A DNA stretch of 60,701 nt, from assembly GCA_031271265.1 (NCBI GenBank), contig JAISWB010000038.1:1-60701 (forward strand), written 5' to 3'. This stretch comes from Desulfovibrio sp. GTDB lineage: Bacteria > Desulfobacterota > Desulfovibrionia > Desulfovibrionales > Desulfovibrionaceae. The notes beneath the pieces are model-generated. The model ran no database searches. It worked only from the letters and a program-made list of their open reading frames with translations, and was not told where the DNA came from. This document shows positions 25,537 to 34,693 of the stretch, piece after piece; position 1 is the stretch's first letter; every line of letters begins with the position of its first letter. A program made the translations under genes and the position numbers.

Positions 25537-28110
25537 GTGATATGCCCGCCTCACGCCGCGCTGTACTTCAGCGAACGCCTGTTCAACGACCTCGCCGTTA
25601 TCACGCAAACGCCGCTGACCCTTGTTGAAGCGCCCGTAGGTTACGGCAAAAGCACGGCGGTGCGGGAGTTTTTGAACAGGCGGGAGGTACGGCGGGTGTG
25701 GGTGCCCGTCCTTGCTTCGTTGTTCGGTGTTTCCGAGGACGCCTTCTGGCGGAGCTTCTGCCGCGAGTTCGGGCGCATCGTGCCGGAAGCCGCCGATGTC
25801 GCGGCATCCCTTGAGCGGCTCGGGTATCCCCGCGATCCCGTCCTCTTTGACGCGGCGCTGGAACTCCTGCATCAACTGCGTCTCTCGGAGCCGACCGTCC
25901 TGATCGCCGACGACGTCCACCTGCTTCCCTCCCCGGTCTTCGCGGCCCTTTGCGAGGCGGCGGCAGGGGAATCCCCGGCCGGAGCCGGCATCCCCGGCCT
26001 GCATACCGTGCTTGTCGGCCGCCATGCCTGTTCCGGAGAAAAGCAACTGTTGCGCCTGAAAGGCATCCTGGCCGTCGTCGGCCGCGAAACCCTCGCGTTC
26101 AGCGAGGATGATATCCGGGGATACTACGCGCTGCACAATCTGGAGATAACGCGGGAACAGGCCCGTGCCCTGCACGCGGCCACCGGGGGCTGGATCAGCG
26201 GCCTGTATATCCATCTCCGGCGCTATGCCGAACAGGGCTTCGTTTCCCTGCCCTCATCCCCCGGCGGGGCGGCGGTATCGTCCGAAGAGAATCTTCCTCC
26301 GGAGCAGGCCGCGCTTCTGGAAAAAGAAATTTACACACCCCTGTCGCCGGAAATAAAAAACCTGCTCTTTGCCCTCTGCCCTTTGCAGCGCTTTACCGCG
26401 CTCCAGGCGGACTTTCTGCACGGCGGCGACTCAGGGGCGCTCCTTGCGGAACTGACGCGGCAAAATTCCTTTGTGACGGTAGATGCCGGGAGCGGCGTCT
26501 ATTCCATGCACGCCGTTTTTCGGCAGTATCTTGTCCGGCGCTTTGGGGAACTTCCTCCCGCGCGCCGCAAGGCCCTGTATCGCCGTTGCGGAGACTGGTT
26601 CGCGCAGGAAGGCGAATTTCTTGCTTCCATGGAAATGTATTACGCCGCCCGCGATTTTGAAAAAGCCCTGGCGGTGATGGAACAGGATATGAGCCGGAAT
26701 CTGGTCACGGAAAACGCGGGTTTTTTTGCCCGCATGTTCCGGGAATGCCCGGAAGAGATTGTGAGCAGGCACCCCGGCGCGGCGTTCAAGCACGCCCTGG
26801 CCGCGCTTTCGGCCTCGGATTTTCCCGCTTTCGGCCGGCGCTGCGCCGGGCTTGCGGAACAATGCGCGGCCATGCCCGAAAACGAGCCGCGAACCCGGAT
26901 CCTGCGCGGTGAACTGGAACTGCTCCTTGCGCTGACGAAATACAACGACATTGCGGCCATGTCCGTTCATCACCGCAAGGCATGGGAACTGCTCGGCCGT
27001 CCCACCGGCCTGTATCCTCCCGAATCGCCGTGGACCCTGGGCAGCCCGTCGGTGCTGTTCATGTTCCACCGGCACAGCGGGGGGCTGGAGCAGGAGATCC
27101 GCCTGATGCGGGAGTGCATGCCGCCGTATTACCGGCTGACCTCATACCACGGCGCGGGCGGCGAATATCTGTTCGAGGCCGAAGCCCTGTATCAGGCCGG
27201 GGATTTCGCCGCCGCCTCCGTTGTCTGCTGCAAGGCCGAGGTCATGGCCGGGGAACACCGGCAGGTCGGCAACATGCTCTGCGCGCGTTTTCTGCGCCTG
27301 CGCCTTGCCGCGGCAGCGGGCGACCTTCCGGAAGCGCGGGCGCAGGTAAAGGCGATGCGCGGCATGATCGCCGAGGGCCGCAACTATTTTCTGCTGCATA
27401 CCGTGGAACTGTGCGAAGCCTGGCTGTACGCGGCCCTCGGGCAGGAGGACGGGATTCCGCGCCGGATCGGCGCGGCGGCCGACGCGGCCGCGGACAACCG
27501 CATGTACGCCTTTGCCGGGGGGAGCTGGTTCCTGGCGCACGGCACGGCATTGCTTCTTGCGGGGCAATACGGGAAGGCAGCGGGCCTGTTCGGGTATCTG
27601 GCGGAAAGCGGACTGTTCGACAAGCACAGGATGTTCTTTATCTACGCGCACATCTACCTGGCCGCCGCGCACCGGGGTCCGGGCGATAAGGAGCGGGCCG
27701 TCGCATGCCTGCGGACGGCGCTGGACGCCGCCTTGCCGGATGCGCTGTACATGCCTTTCGTGGAACACAACAGGCATATCCGGCCGCTTTTGTGCGCCTT
27801 GCGGCGCGACAGGCGGCGTGAAGGCGTCCGCCGCATACTCGATCTTGCCGAACCTTGGAACGCGGGCGTAGCGGCGATGCATGCCGGATCCACGCAGTAC
27901 CGTCCGACATCCCGGCAAAAGGAACTCATCCGCCTGGCCGCTTCGGGAAAAAGTTTCAAGGAAATAGCCTTGTCCGCGGGTCTTTCCCACGGCACGGTAA
28001 AAAATGCCTTCAGCGCGCTGTATAAACGCTGCGGGGTGCGCGGGATCAGGGAACTGCTCACGGTTCACGAAGCCGGGGAACCGCCGGCCGAAGGTGGGAA
28101 AGAAGATTGA
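25537..28110 (+). CDS. MalT/LAL-type LuxR-family transcriptional activator
   Basis: About 857 residues from a GTG at 25537, just after the protease stop; an ATG at 25447 would overlap that gene by 86 bases. It opens with an STAND-type ATPase domain: TLVEAPVGYGKSTAVREFL (Walker A) and VLIADDVHLL (Walker B). A long helical TPR-like sensor region follows. The end is a LuxR helix-turn-helix: SRQKELIRLAASGKSFKEIA, LSAGLSHGTVKNAFSALYKR. MalT-like proteins bind an inducer and ATP, then activate nearby promoters. The gene ends just before a 150-base sequence that is repeated upstream of two transport/secretion operons, which makes these likely targets. The inducer is unknown. Confidence 0.85.
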   Translation: MICPPHAALYFSERLFNDLAVITQTPLTLVEAPVGYGKSTAVREFLNRREVRRVWVPVLASLFGVSEDAFWRSFCREFGRIVPEAADVAASLERLGYPRDPVLFDAALELLHQLRLSEPTVLIADDVHLLPSPVFAALCEAAAGESPAGAGIPGLHTVLVGRHACSGEKQLLRLKGILAVVGRETLAFSEDDIRGYYALHNLEITREQARALHAATGGWISGLYIHLRRYAEQGFVSLPSSPGGAAVSSEENLPPEQAALLEKEIYTPLSPEIKNLLFALCPLQRFTALQADFLHGGDSGALLAELTRQNSFVTVDAGSGVYSMHAVFRQYLVRRFGELPPARRKALYRRCGDWFAQEGEFLASMEMYYAARDFEKALAVMEQDMSRNLVTENAGFFARMFRECPEEIVSRHPGAAFKHALAALSASDFPAFGRRCAGLAEQCAAMPENEPRTRILRGELELLLALTKYNDIAAMSVHHRKAWELLGRPTGLYPPESPWTLGSPSVLFMFHRHSGGLEQEIRLMRECMPPYYRLTSYHGAGGEYLFEAEALYQAGDFAAASVVCCKAEVMAGEHRQVGNMLCARFLRLRLAAAAGDLPEARAQVKAMRGMIAEGRNYFLLHTVELCEAWLYAALGQEDGIPRRIGAAADAAADNRMYAFAGGSWFLAHGTALLLAGQYGKAAGLFGYLAESGLFDKHRMFFIYAHIYLAAAHRGPGDKERAVACLRTALDAALPDALYMPFVEHNRHIRPLLCALRRDRRREGVRRILDLAEPWNAGVAAMHAGSTQYRPTSRQKELIRLAASGKSFKEIALSAGLSHGTVKNAFSALYKRCGVRGIRELLTVHEAGEPPAEGGKED

Positions 28111-28116
28111 GAGTGT

Positions 28117-28265
28117 GCATCAAAATATAGAGATGTACCATGAAAAATTAATCAAATCACTGTGTTATAAGTAAAACCCTCCATTCCGAATCTGTATCGG
28201 AAAAATTTTAATATTTCACACAGCTATCATATATACGTCTGTACATAGTTCACCTTTCTCAAAAT
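28117..28265 (+). repeat. Upstream duplicated segment, copy 1
   Basis: AT-rich segment starting TGCATCAAAATATAGAGATG, about 80% identical by eye to 31527-31675. It lies between the LuxR-type gene and the FecR/Slam operon. The remaining AT-rich DNA to about 28380 shows no gene. Confidence 0.75.
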
Positions 28266-28531
28266 TTTTTCGGTGATATGCAACTATTTTTACCAGTTAT
28301 TATACTATATTATATAAAAAAACAGCGACAATATTACTCAAGCGTGTGACCGTTTTTTTCTTTATTTTCCTCCTGGATACTGTATCAGAAACGGATGCGT
28401 CCTGTATTCGTGCGATGCGCCCTGAAATGCGGGTATTTCCGGCCGGCGTCCGTCAAGCGCGGAACAGCGTCCGATAACCGCGCGTCTTCTCCCGGCATGC
28501 GGGTTACGTCGTTGCCGGGCTTCATCACCGA

Positions 28532-28655
28532 TATGGTTTGAACGCTCTCCCTTCAGGGAGGAGGTAATCTGCCCGGATCGTGTCCGGCACTCCTCTCCGC
28601 CGGGGCAGAGTCATCCGGCGGACAGGGCCGGATGCGGATTGAAACATTTTGGAGG
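28532..28655 (+). repeat. Dispersed repeat copy in the leader of the FecR gene
   Basis: Starts ATATGGTTTGAACGCTCTCC, has CTCCCTTCAGGGAG and CCGGGGCAGAGTCATCCGGC, and ends GCGGATTGAAACATTTTGG, running into the ribosome site of the FecR gene. Closest to the copy at 12361-12530. Confidence 0.7.
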
Positions 28656-28661
28656 TACAGC

Positions 28662-29858
28662 ATGAAAGGCCAAGACCGGGTACACAACACGGCAATATAT
28701 ACCATTGCCCGCAGGACTTGCCTTGCCTGCCTGCTTGCCGCCTTCTGTTTCGGCGCGGCGGCGGCACATGCGGCGGGCGGCGATGTCGGGCAGGCCATCT
28801 CCGTCGTTCCCGGCGCATTTGTGGAACGGGACGGCGCAAGGAAGCCTCTTGTCTTGAACGACGCGGTACGCGCAACGGATCGCGTTATTACGGACGCTAC
28901 CGGCAAAGTGCGTATTCTTTTCCATGACGACGGGGCCGTGAGCCTGGGCTCGAATACCTCTCTCGACCTGATCGACGTCATGCCGGAAGGAGACACGCCG
29001 GTTTTCAAAGCCCATGTCGCGCAGGGACTGGCCCGCTTCATCACCGGCAAGATTGTGGAACAGAATCCCAAGGGATTTTCCGTAAGCACGCCGGAAGGCA
29101 CGGCGGGCATCCGGGGCACTATTTTTACTTTGCAGACCGGCAACGGCCGGACCACCATCTATGTGGCCAACGCTACGCGCGATGTGACCCTGAGCGGGGT
29201 TTCCGTGCCGAGCGGCTTCAAGATGACTCTGCCCGGCGGCAGCCCCGTGCGCATGACACCGGAGGATGTCTCGTTTACCCAGAGCATAGCCGCCGCCCCG
29301 CCGTCTTCCACTCAGGAAAACGCCCCTGCGGAACAGGCGGTTGCTGCCGTCTTTGATAATAACGACCCTTCAACGTCTACGACCCTCGCCGGCCTGCCCA
29401 TGAGCGATATGACAACATCGTCCTTGCCCGTTCAACCGGGAACGGCCTATGTGAGTGGAACGTTGACGCCTGATGCAGGATCATGGATGAGTTACGGTAC
29501 GTATTCAGGCAATTTTTCGTTTAAGGTGGATCTTTCCAGCGGCGCGATCAGCAATGCCGCCATGTCTGCTTCAGCAACGAATCCCGGCAATAATATCGGC
29601 ACCACGCAAGCCTACAACTACAGCGGCGGCAGCGGCAGCATGAGCGGAGGCAGTTTCACTATCACGGGCTTTGCGGGTTCGCTTTCCGGCACCTTCTACA
29701 ACTACCCTGCCGGCACCTCTGCCGGCTCCGGTACCCACATGACTGGTTCGGGAAATGTGGACGCGGTGGGGGGGAGCGTCAACGGTTCCTTTTCAGCTAC
29801 TACCCCAACTAATAGTCAACTGGATGACGGCACCTTCAGCGGCACACGCACGCAGTGA
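28662..29858 (+). CDS. Secreted FecR-domain protein with a TbpB-like C-terminal part
   Basis: A 398-residue protein from the ATG at 28662 with a strong GGAGG site 6 bases before it. A Sec signal peptide (LACLLAAFCFGAAAAHAAG, no lipobox) is followed by a FecR domain at about residues 45-170: ATDRVITDATGKVRILFHDD, SLGSNTSLDLIDV, TPEGTAGIRGTIFTLQT. The C-terminal 140 residues are Gly/Ser/Thr-rich with repeated strand pairs such as GSLSGTFYNYPAGTSAG and GSVNGSFSATTP, ending DDGTFSGTRTQ. This is the pattern of the small TbpB-type barrel carried by cargo of Slam exporters. A Slam-like gene follows after 6 bases, so I infer export to the cell surface. The ligand is unknown. Confidence 0.75.
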   Translation: MKGQDRVHNTAIYTIARRTCLACLLAAFCFGAAAAHAAGGDVGQAISVVPGAFVERDGARKPLVLNDAVRATDRVITDATGKVRILFHDDGAVSLGSNTSLDLIDVMPEGDTPVFKAHVAQGLARFITGKIVEQNPKGFSVSTPEGTAGIRGTIFTLQTGNGRTTIYVANATRDVTLSGVSVPSGFKMTLPGGSPVRMTPEDVSFTQSIAAAPPSSTQENAPAEQAVAAVFDNNDPSTSTTLAGLPMSDMTTSSLPVQPGTAYVSGTLTPDAGSWMSYGTYSGNFSFKVDLSSGAISNAAMSASATNPGNNIGTTQAYNYSGGSGSMSGGSFTITGFAGSLSGTFYNYPAGTSAGSGTHMTGSGNVDAVGGSVNGSFSATTPTNSQLDDGTFSGTRTQ

Positions 29859-29864
29859 GGACGA

Positions 29865-31244
29865 GTGGAACAATATATGACTACCCGACATTGTTGTATT
29901 TTCTATATCTCGCACATCGTTTTGAGTATTCTCCTGCTCGTCCGGCTTGCGCCGTTCGCCTTAGCCGATGAAAACGACCCGGCCCGGCGCACGGCCGTTG
30001 AATCCGCCAAGGCCGAAGCGGCTGCGCTGCTGGAGCGAGGCAAAGGCACGGACGCCTATGAACTCTACATGCGCCTGCTGCGCGAAGCCCCCGGCGACGG
30101 CGCCGTGCATCTCGGTCTGGCGCGGGCCGCCGCCCGTATCGGACGCTGGAACCAGGCCGTGCTGGCCCTGGAAATGCTGCTGGAAAAATACCCCCGCGAG
30201 GCCGCGCTGTACGACCAACTGGCGCATGCCTATCTGGCCCTGAACGACAGGGCCGGCGCGGAACGCGTCCAGCAGGCCAAACGCGACCTCGGCCTTGACG
30301 GCGGCGCGGGCGATGCGGCGTTCCCAATGGATGCGCTGGAACAACGCTACAGTCTTTTCCAGGTACACGGTAAAATTTACGGCGGGATACTCTACGATTC
30401 CAACGCCAACCAGGGACCAAGCAGCGAGGACGTGCAACTGGGCGACTGGAGGGTGAAAGTGCCGGAGGCCGCAGCCAAGGAAAGCTTGGGCGGATACCTG
30501 GGCGCAAATCTGGATATAGGCCGGAAATTCGAACGCGACGGCAACTGGTGGGCGGTCGGCGACGTACAGACCTACCTGCGGGGCAACGCAAACAATGACC
30601 TCGGCAAGTTGCGCGGCCGCGAATCGCAATGGGGCAGAGCGGCATTGGGACTGCGACGCCTGAGCGCCGAAACGCTTCTGGATGTGCGGGCCAAAGCGGA
30701 AATCTTCGACTATGAATGGTATCAGCGTGTCACCGCCTTCGGCCCGGAAGCGACACTCCTTCTGGCTGTAAGTCCGTCTGTGCAGTTGATAACGCGCGGC
30801 GGCATCGACAAGCGCGAGTACTCGCGCGACCACCTGCGCGACGGGGCTTACTGGACGGTAGGGCAATACGCCCGCTTCTTTTTTTCCGAGAGCAACCACG
30901 AGTTCACAGTGGGAGCGCAGTACCGGGGCAGCGCGCCGCAAAAGCAGGACTATGCCTGCAACGGTTGGGAAATTTCAACACGCCTGCTTTTCAAGCTTCC
31001 CCACGGTTTCGAGTTCGCGCCCTTTGCCTCCATGAGCCGGGACTATTATCACGGCCCGTCCACGGCTCTGGAGATCAAGAACCGCGAGGACGAGAACCTG
31101 CGCCTGGGCAGCGGCCTGACCTACCGCATCAACGAATCTTGGTCGCTGGAACTCGGTTACCGCTACGGCAAGAGTACCTCCACAAGCAATCTCTACGACT
31201 ACGATCAGCATTACATAAGCAGCGGCATAGCCTGGAATTTTTGA
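29865..31244 (+). CDS. Slam-like outer-membrane protein (TPR + DUF560-type beta-barrel)
   Basis: A 459-residue protein. The start is the GTG at 29865 or the ATG at 29877; GAGGA precedes both. A signal peptide (IVLSILLLVRLAPFALA) is followed by two to three TPR-like units (about residues 45-140: YELYMRLLREAPGDGAVHLG, AVLALEMLLEKYPREAALYD). From about residue 160 it shows a beta-barrel pattern of alternating strands: KIYGGILYDSNANQGP, EFTVGAQYRG, SWSLELGYRYGKS, and the outer-membrane C-terminal end GIAWNF. TPR plus 14-strand barrel is the layout of Slam, the type XI secretion translocon for surface proteins. Direct linkage to a TbpB-like cargo supports this. Confidence 0.78.
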   Translation: MEQYMTTRHCCIFYISHIVLSILLLVRLAPFALADENDPARRTAVESAKAEAAALLERGKGTDAYELYMRLLREAPGDGAVHLGLARAAARIGRWNQAVLALEMLLEKYPREAALYDQLAHAYLALNDRAGAERVQQAKRDLGLDGGAGDAAFPMDALEQRYSLFQVHGKIYGGILYDSNANQGPSSEDVQLGDWRVKVPEAAAKESLGGYLGANLDIGRKFERDGNWWAVGDVQTYLRGNANNDLGKLRGRESQWGRAALGLRRLSAETLLDVRAKAEIFDYEWYQRVTAFGPEATLLLAVSPSVQLITRGGIDKREYSRDHLRDGAYWTVGQYARFFFSESNHEFTVGAQYRGSAPQKQDYACNGWEISTRLLFKLPHGFEFAPFASMSRDYYHGPSTALEIKNREDENLRLGSGLTYRINESWSLELGYRYGKSTSTSNLYDYDQHYISSGIAWNF

Positions 31245-31299
31245 ATGCCGCTGAAGGCACGGCGCCGTTGCCGGGCCGAGTTTATCGCTTGGCTGCCGG

Positions 31300-31427
31300 C
31301 AATTCTAATTATGGTTTTTTTTCGCGCACCGGCGCAGCTTGTCAGACATTCCACCCAATGAAAAATCAAGAATTTAGCTCAACATACCTGCTTGATGACG
31401 TATCGCTCAACGCGATAATTAGAATTG
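31300..31427. repeat. 128-base segment bounded by 13-bp inverted repeats
   Basis: CAATTCTAATTAT (31300-31312) and ATAATTAGAATTG (31415-31427) are perfect inverted copies. A run of T residues lies inside next to the left arm. It could be a small non-autonomous element (MITE-like) or a terminator region after the Slam gene. No transposase is near. Confidence 0.5.
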
Positions 31428-31526
31428 CTGCTCGCCTGCGGCGACAAAAACTCTCAGAAACGCGATATCGGATTGGCAAAAGCCTTGCGCCGTGAGGCCG
31501 GGGAGGTGAATCACGGTAAGAGATGA

Positions 31527-31675
31527 TGCATCAAAATATAGAGATGCACCATGAAAAGTTAATTAAATCACTATGTTATAACTGAAATCCTCCATTTCGA
31601 TCTGCATCGGAAAAAACCTTAATATTTCGTATGATTACCATATAACAGTCTGTAAATAGGTCGCCACTCTCCAAA
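31527..31675 (+). repeat. Upstream duplicated segment, copy 2
   Basis: Starts TGCATCAAAATATAGAGATG, the same 20 bases as at 28117, and stays similar for about 150 bases. It lies about 200 bases before the iron-importer operon. The stretch 31676-31872 shows only the ribosome site of fbpA. Confidence 0.75.
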
Positions 31676-31872
31676 AAATCACTACAGCAGCGCGGTCGCC
31701 CTTCAAGCCGGACCGGGACGCAGGGCTTTACATTGCGCTGCCTGGGTGATATTGCATGTTATTCTCAACCAATACACTCTGCCCAAACGCTGCCCAAACG
31801 TATGCCCCGCGCGAAAACATGGAAATATGCCGGGGTATCAACCACGACAACCGCAAGGAGAAGGAGTTTCCG

Positions 31873-32901
31873 ATGAAAAAAAACGTAGCGACGGCCGCCC
31901 TGTTTTTCCTGCTGATTCCCGGCTTTGCCGCCGCCGCCTTCGCGGCGGAGCCGGTCGTGAACATTTATTCGGCCCGGCATTACGAGTCGGACAAGGAATT
32001 GTTCAAGCTTTTCCAAGAGCAGACGGGCATCAAGGTGAACGTCGTCAGCGCCGGCGCGCCGGAACTCATCGAACGGATCAAACGTGAAGGGGCGTCCACG
32101 GAAGCGGACCTTTTCATCACCGTCGACGGCGGCGTCCTGTATTCTGCCAAGGCCGCGGGCGTTCTGCAACCCGTCGATTCCCCGTCCGTGCTGCGCAACG
32201 TCCCGGCCGGGTTGCGCGACAAAGACAACGCCTGGGTCGGGCTGACCACCCGCGCCCGCGTCATCGTCTACGCCAAGGACAGGGTGAAGCCCGAGCAGCT
32301 CTCCACCTACGAAGATCTGGCCGACCCCAAGTGGAAAGGCAAAATCGTCGCCCGCCCGTCTTCTTCCCTGTATGACCGGTCGCTTCTGGCATCACTCGTC
32401 ACCCTTGACGGCGAAGAGCGAGCCTTGGCCTGGGTCAAGGGCATCACGGCGAATTTCGCCCGCCCGCCCAAGGGCAACGACCGCGCCCAGGCTCTGGACA
32501 TCGCCGCGGGCATTGCCGACCTCGCGCTTATGAACACCTACTATATCGGCCAGATGCTCAATTCAAAAAACCCGGCGGAAGTCACGGCCGCGCAAAACGT
32601 AGGCGTTTTCTTCCCCGGTCAAAAAGGCACGGGGACGCACGTCAACGTCAGCGGGGTCGCACTGACCAAACACGCCAAGCATGCGGCCGATGCCGTAAAA
32701 CTCATCGAATTTCTCACGGACGTCCCGGCCCAGGAACGGCTGTCCGCTGGCAATTACGAGTTTCCGGCAAACCCCGCGGCCCGAAAGCATCCGCTGCTTG
32801 AGAGCTGGGGAGTTTTCAAGACGCAAAGCATCGACTTTTCCGAGTTTGGCGTCAACAACGCCAAAGCAATCCGGATTTTTGCCGAAGGCGGATGGAAATA
32901 G
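31873..32901 (+). CDS. fbpA: Periplasmic Fe(III)-binding protein of an ABC importer
   Basis: A 342-residue periplasmic ligand-binding protein from the ATG at 31873 (AAGGAG 7 bases before). Signal peptide VATAALFFLLIPGFAAAAFA. The mature start VVNIYSARHYESDKELFKLF is diagnostic of FbpA/FutA-type iron-binding proteins, with the His-Tyr ligand region. Further on are ADLFITVDGGVLYSAKAAG and MNTYYIGQML, with the paired Tyr ligands. The permease gene overlaps its end (ATGGAAATAG). Iron is the expected substrate from the family, but other metals are possible. Confidence 0.9.
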   Translation: MKKNVATAALFFLLIPGFAAAAFAAEPVVNIYSARHYESDKELFKLFQEQTGIKVNVVSAGAPELIERIKREGASTEADLFITVDGGVLYSAKAAGVLQPVDSPSVLRNVPAGLRDKDNAWVGLTTRARVIVYAKDRVKPEQLSTYEDLADPKWKGKIVARPSSSLYDRSLLASLVTLDGEERALAWVKGITANFARPPKGNDRAQALDIAAGIADLALMNTYYIGQMLNSKNPAEVTAAQNVGVFFPGQKGTGTHVNVSGVALTKHAKHAADAVKLIEFLTDVPAQERLSAGNYEFPANPAARKHPLLESWGVFKTQSIDFSEFGVNNAKAIRIFAEGGWK

Positions 32902-34634
32902 ACGCCCCCCCGTTGCCCGCCCCCGCCGCAAAGCGCCCCGAGGCTGTTCAAGGACGCGTTCAGGCCCTGTGCCGGCGCGTCTTGGGGCGCCCTGCGGGAA
33001 GCCCGGCCGCCGTGCGCTTGCCCCTGAACGGTTGGAAAGCCCTGCGCGTCTTGTCGTGCGTGTGCGTCCTGTTGCCGTTCGCTGCCCTGGGCGGAGGGCT
33101 GTTTTCTCCTCCCGGCGAATACTGGTTTTATGTGCGCGATCATCTGCTGCGCGCCTATCTTGCCGAAACGCTTTTTCTGACCGCGGGGGCCGGCGCATGC
33201 GCCTTTCTTCTCGGCACGGCCCTGGCCTGGGTTATGACCATGTACGAGTTTCGCGGCAGAACTGTTTTCGAGGTGCTGCTTATACTCCCCCTGGCCGTCC
33301 CCCCGTATATTGCCGCCTACGCCTACGAGGGGCTGTTGGGGTACACGGGGATGGTCCGGGCCGTTCTCGGCGACCTCTTCAACCTTCAATTTATGCCTCT
33401 CACCGCGCATCTTCCGGCGCGGGCGTGCGCGATCTGGGTGTACGGCGTGACGCTGTTTCCCTATGTGTACATGTTGACGCGGGCGGCCCTGCGCAACCAA
33501 AGCGCGGCGCTGTTTGAAAATGCCCTGCTCCTGGGGGGAGGACGGTTGCGCATGTTCCTGCGCGTCGGGCTGCCGTTGCTGCGCCCCGCGGCGGCATCAG
33601 GAGTCCTCCTGGTTTGCCTTGAGGTGTTGAACGATTTCGGCGTGGCAGGCTATTACGGCCTGAATACTTTTACCACGGCCGTATTCGCCGCGTGGTTCGG
33701 CATGGGGGATGCGGATACCGCCGTGAAACTGGCGCTGATGCTGCTCTCCCTGGTCTTTTTCGTGCTGATTGTCGGCAAAGCCGCGCACAATGCCCGCCGC
33801 TTCCGCATTGTTTCCAGCAAGGAAAGGCCAATAATGCCCCGTAGGGTAGGAGGACTGCCGCAGGCCGGGGTTATCCTGTTGTGCGGCTCGGCCTGCCTGG
33901 CCGGGTTCGCCGCCCCGTTGCTGCAGATGCTGTACTGGCTGCGCCTGAGTTGGGACGGGGCGTTTACCGCCGACCTCGGCCGCGCCCTGATGTACACGGT
34001 GAGCGTAGCGACTGTTGCCGCTTCGGCCGTGATGATTGCGGCAACAGGTACCGTGAACGCGGGCAGGCAGTTTCCGGGCAAGTTTTCCGTCCTGCTCACG
34101 CAAGGGGCCTCCCTGGGGTACTCCATCCCGTCGGCGGTGTTGGCGGTCGGTATAATCAGCCTGTTTGTCGCGGCGGACAGTCTTCTTTCCGCGTATTTTC
34201 CGTCCCTGCCCGACAAAGTTCTCAGCATGGGCAGTTTCATGCTGATCTTTGCCTACTGCATCCGCTTTTTCACCATCGGCAGGCAGGCTGTGGAAGCGGG
34301 GTTCGCGAAAACCGGCATGATATATGCCGAGGCTTCACGGACTTTGGGCCGCGGCGTCACCGCAACCTTTTTCCTGGTGGATCTCCCCATGGTCCGTCAT
34401 GCCCTGGTAAGCGGTTCCGTGCTCGTTTTCATAGACATCCTCAAGGAACTGCCCCTGGGACTGCTGCTGCGTCCCTTCAATACCGAAACATTGGGCACCA
34501 CGGCATACCATTTTGCCGGGAATGAAGTTCTTGAAGAAACCGCCCTGCCCTCGTTATGCATTATCGCGGCCGGCACGGCGTTCATTCTGCTGATGCAGTA
34601 TCGGGAACACAAGAGGACAAGGCATGTTTCCTGA
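32892..34634 (+). CDS. fbpB: Iron ABC transporter permease (two fused permease domains)
   Basis: A 580-residue inner-membrane protein with about 12 hydrophobic segments and two copies of the binding-protein-dependent permease fold, as in FbpB and ThiP. EAA-type loops are visible around GLPLLRPAAASGVLLVCLE in the first half and DLPMVRHALVSGSVLVFID in the second half. It overlaps the fbpA end by 10 bases. Its last codons (bases 34622-34650) are copied almost exactly at the start of the ATPase gene downstream. Confidence 0.9.
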   Translation: MEIDAPPLPAPAAKRPEAVQGRVQALCRRVLGRPAGSPAAVRLPLNGWKALRVLSCVCVLLPFAALGGGLFSPPGEYWFYVRDHLLRAYLAETLFLTAGAGACAFLLGTALAWVMTMYEFRGRTVFEVLLILPLAVPPYIAAYAYEGLLGYTGMVRAVLGDLFNLQFMPLTAHLPARACAIWVYGVTLFPYVYMLTRAALRNQSAALFENALLLGGGRLRMFLRVGLPLLRPAAASGVLLVCLEVLNDFGVAGYYGLNTFTTAVFAAWFGMGDADTAVKLALMLLSLVFFVLIVGKAAHNARRFRIVSSKERPIMPRRVGGLPQAGVILLCGSACLAGFAAPLLQMLYWLRLSWDGAFTADLGRALMYTVSVATVAASAVMIAATGTVNAGRQFPGKFSVLLTQGASLGYSIPSAVLAVGIISLFVAADSLLSAYFPSLPDKVLSMGSFMLIFAYCIRFFTIGRQAVEAGFAKTGMIYAEASRTLGRGVTATFFLVDLPMVRHALVSGSVLVFIDILKELPLGLLLRPFNTETLGTTAYHFAGNEVLEETALPSLCIIAAGTAFILLMQYREHKRTRHVS

Positions 34635-34693
34635 AGGTGACGTCCTTCGCGGCGGTTACGGGATCATCACGCGCTGCGGCACGGGGTTCGGGC

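Noticed and set aside
28300..28340. Fur-box-like AT-rich stretch upstream of the FecR gene
   Set aside because: No GATAATGATAATCATTATC-type inverted repeat could be found; the region is simply AT-rich.
31358..31495. Possible 45-residue protein (MKNQEFSSTYLL...)
   Set aside because: It spans one arm of the inverted repeat, lacks a ribosome site and resembles nothing known to me.
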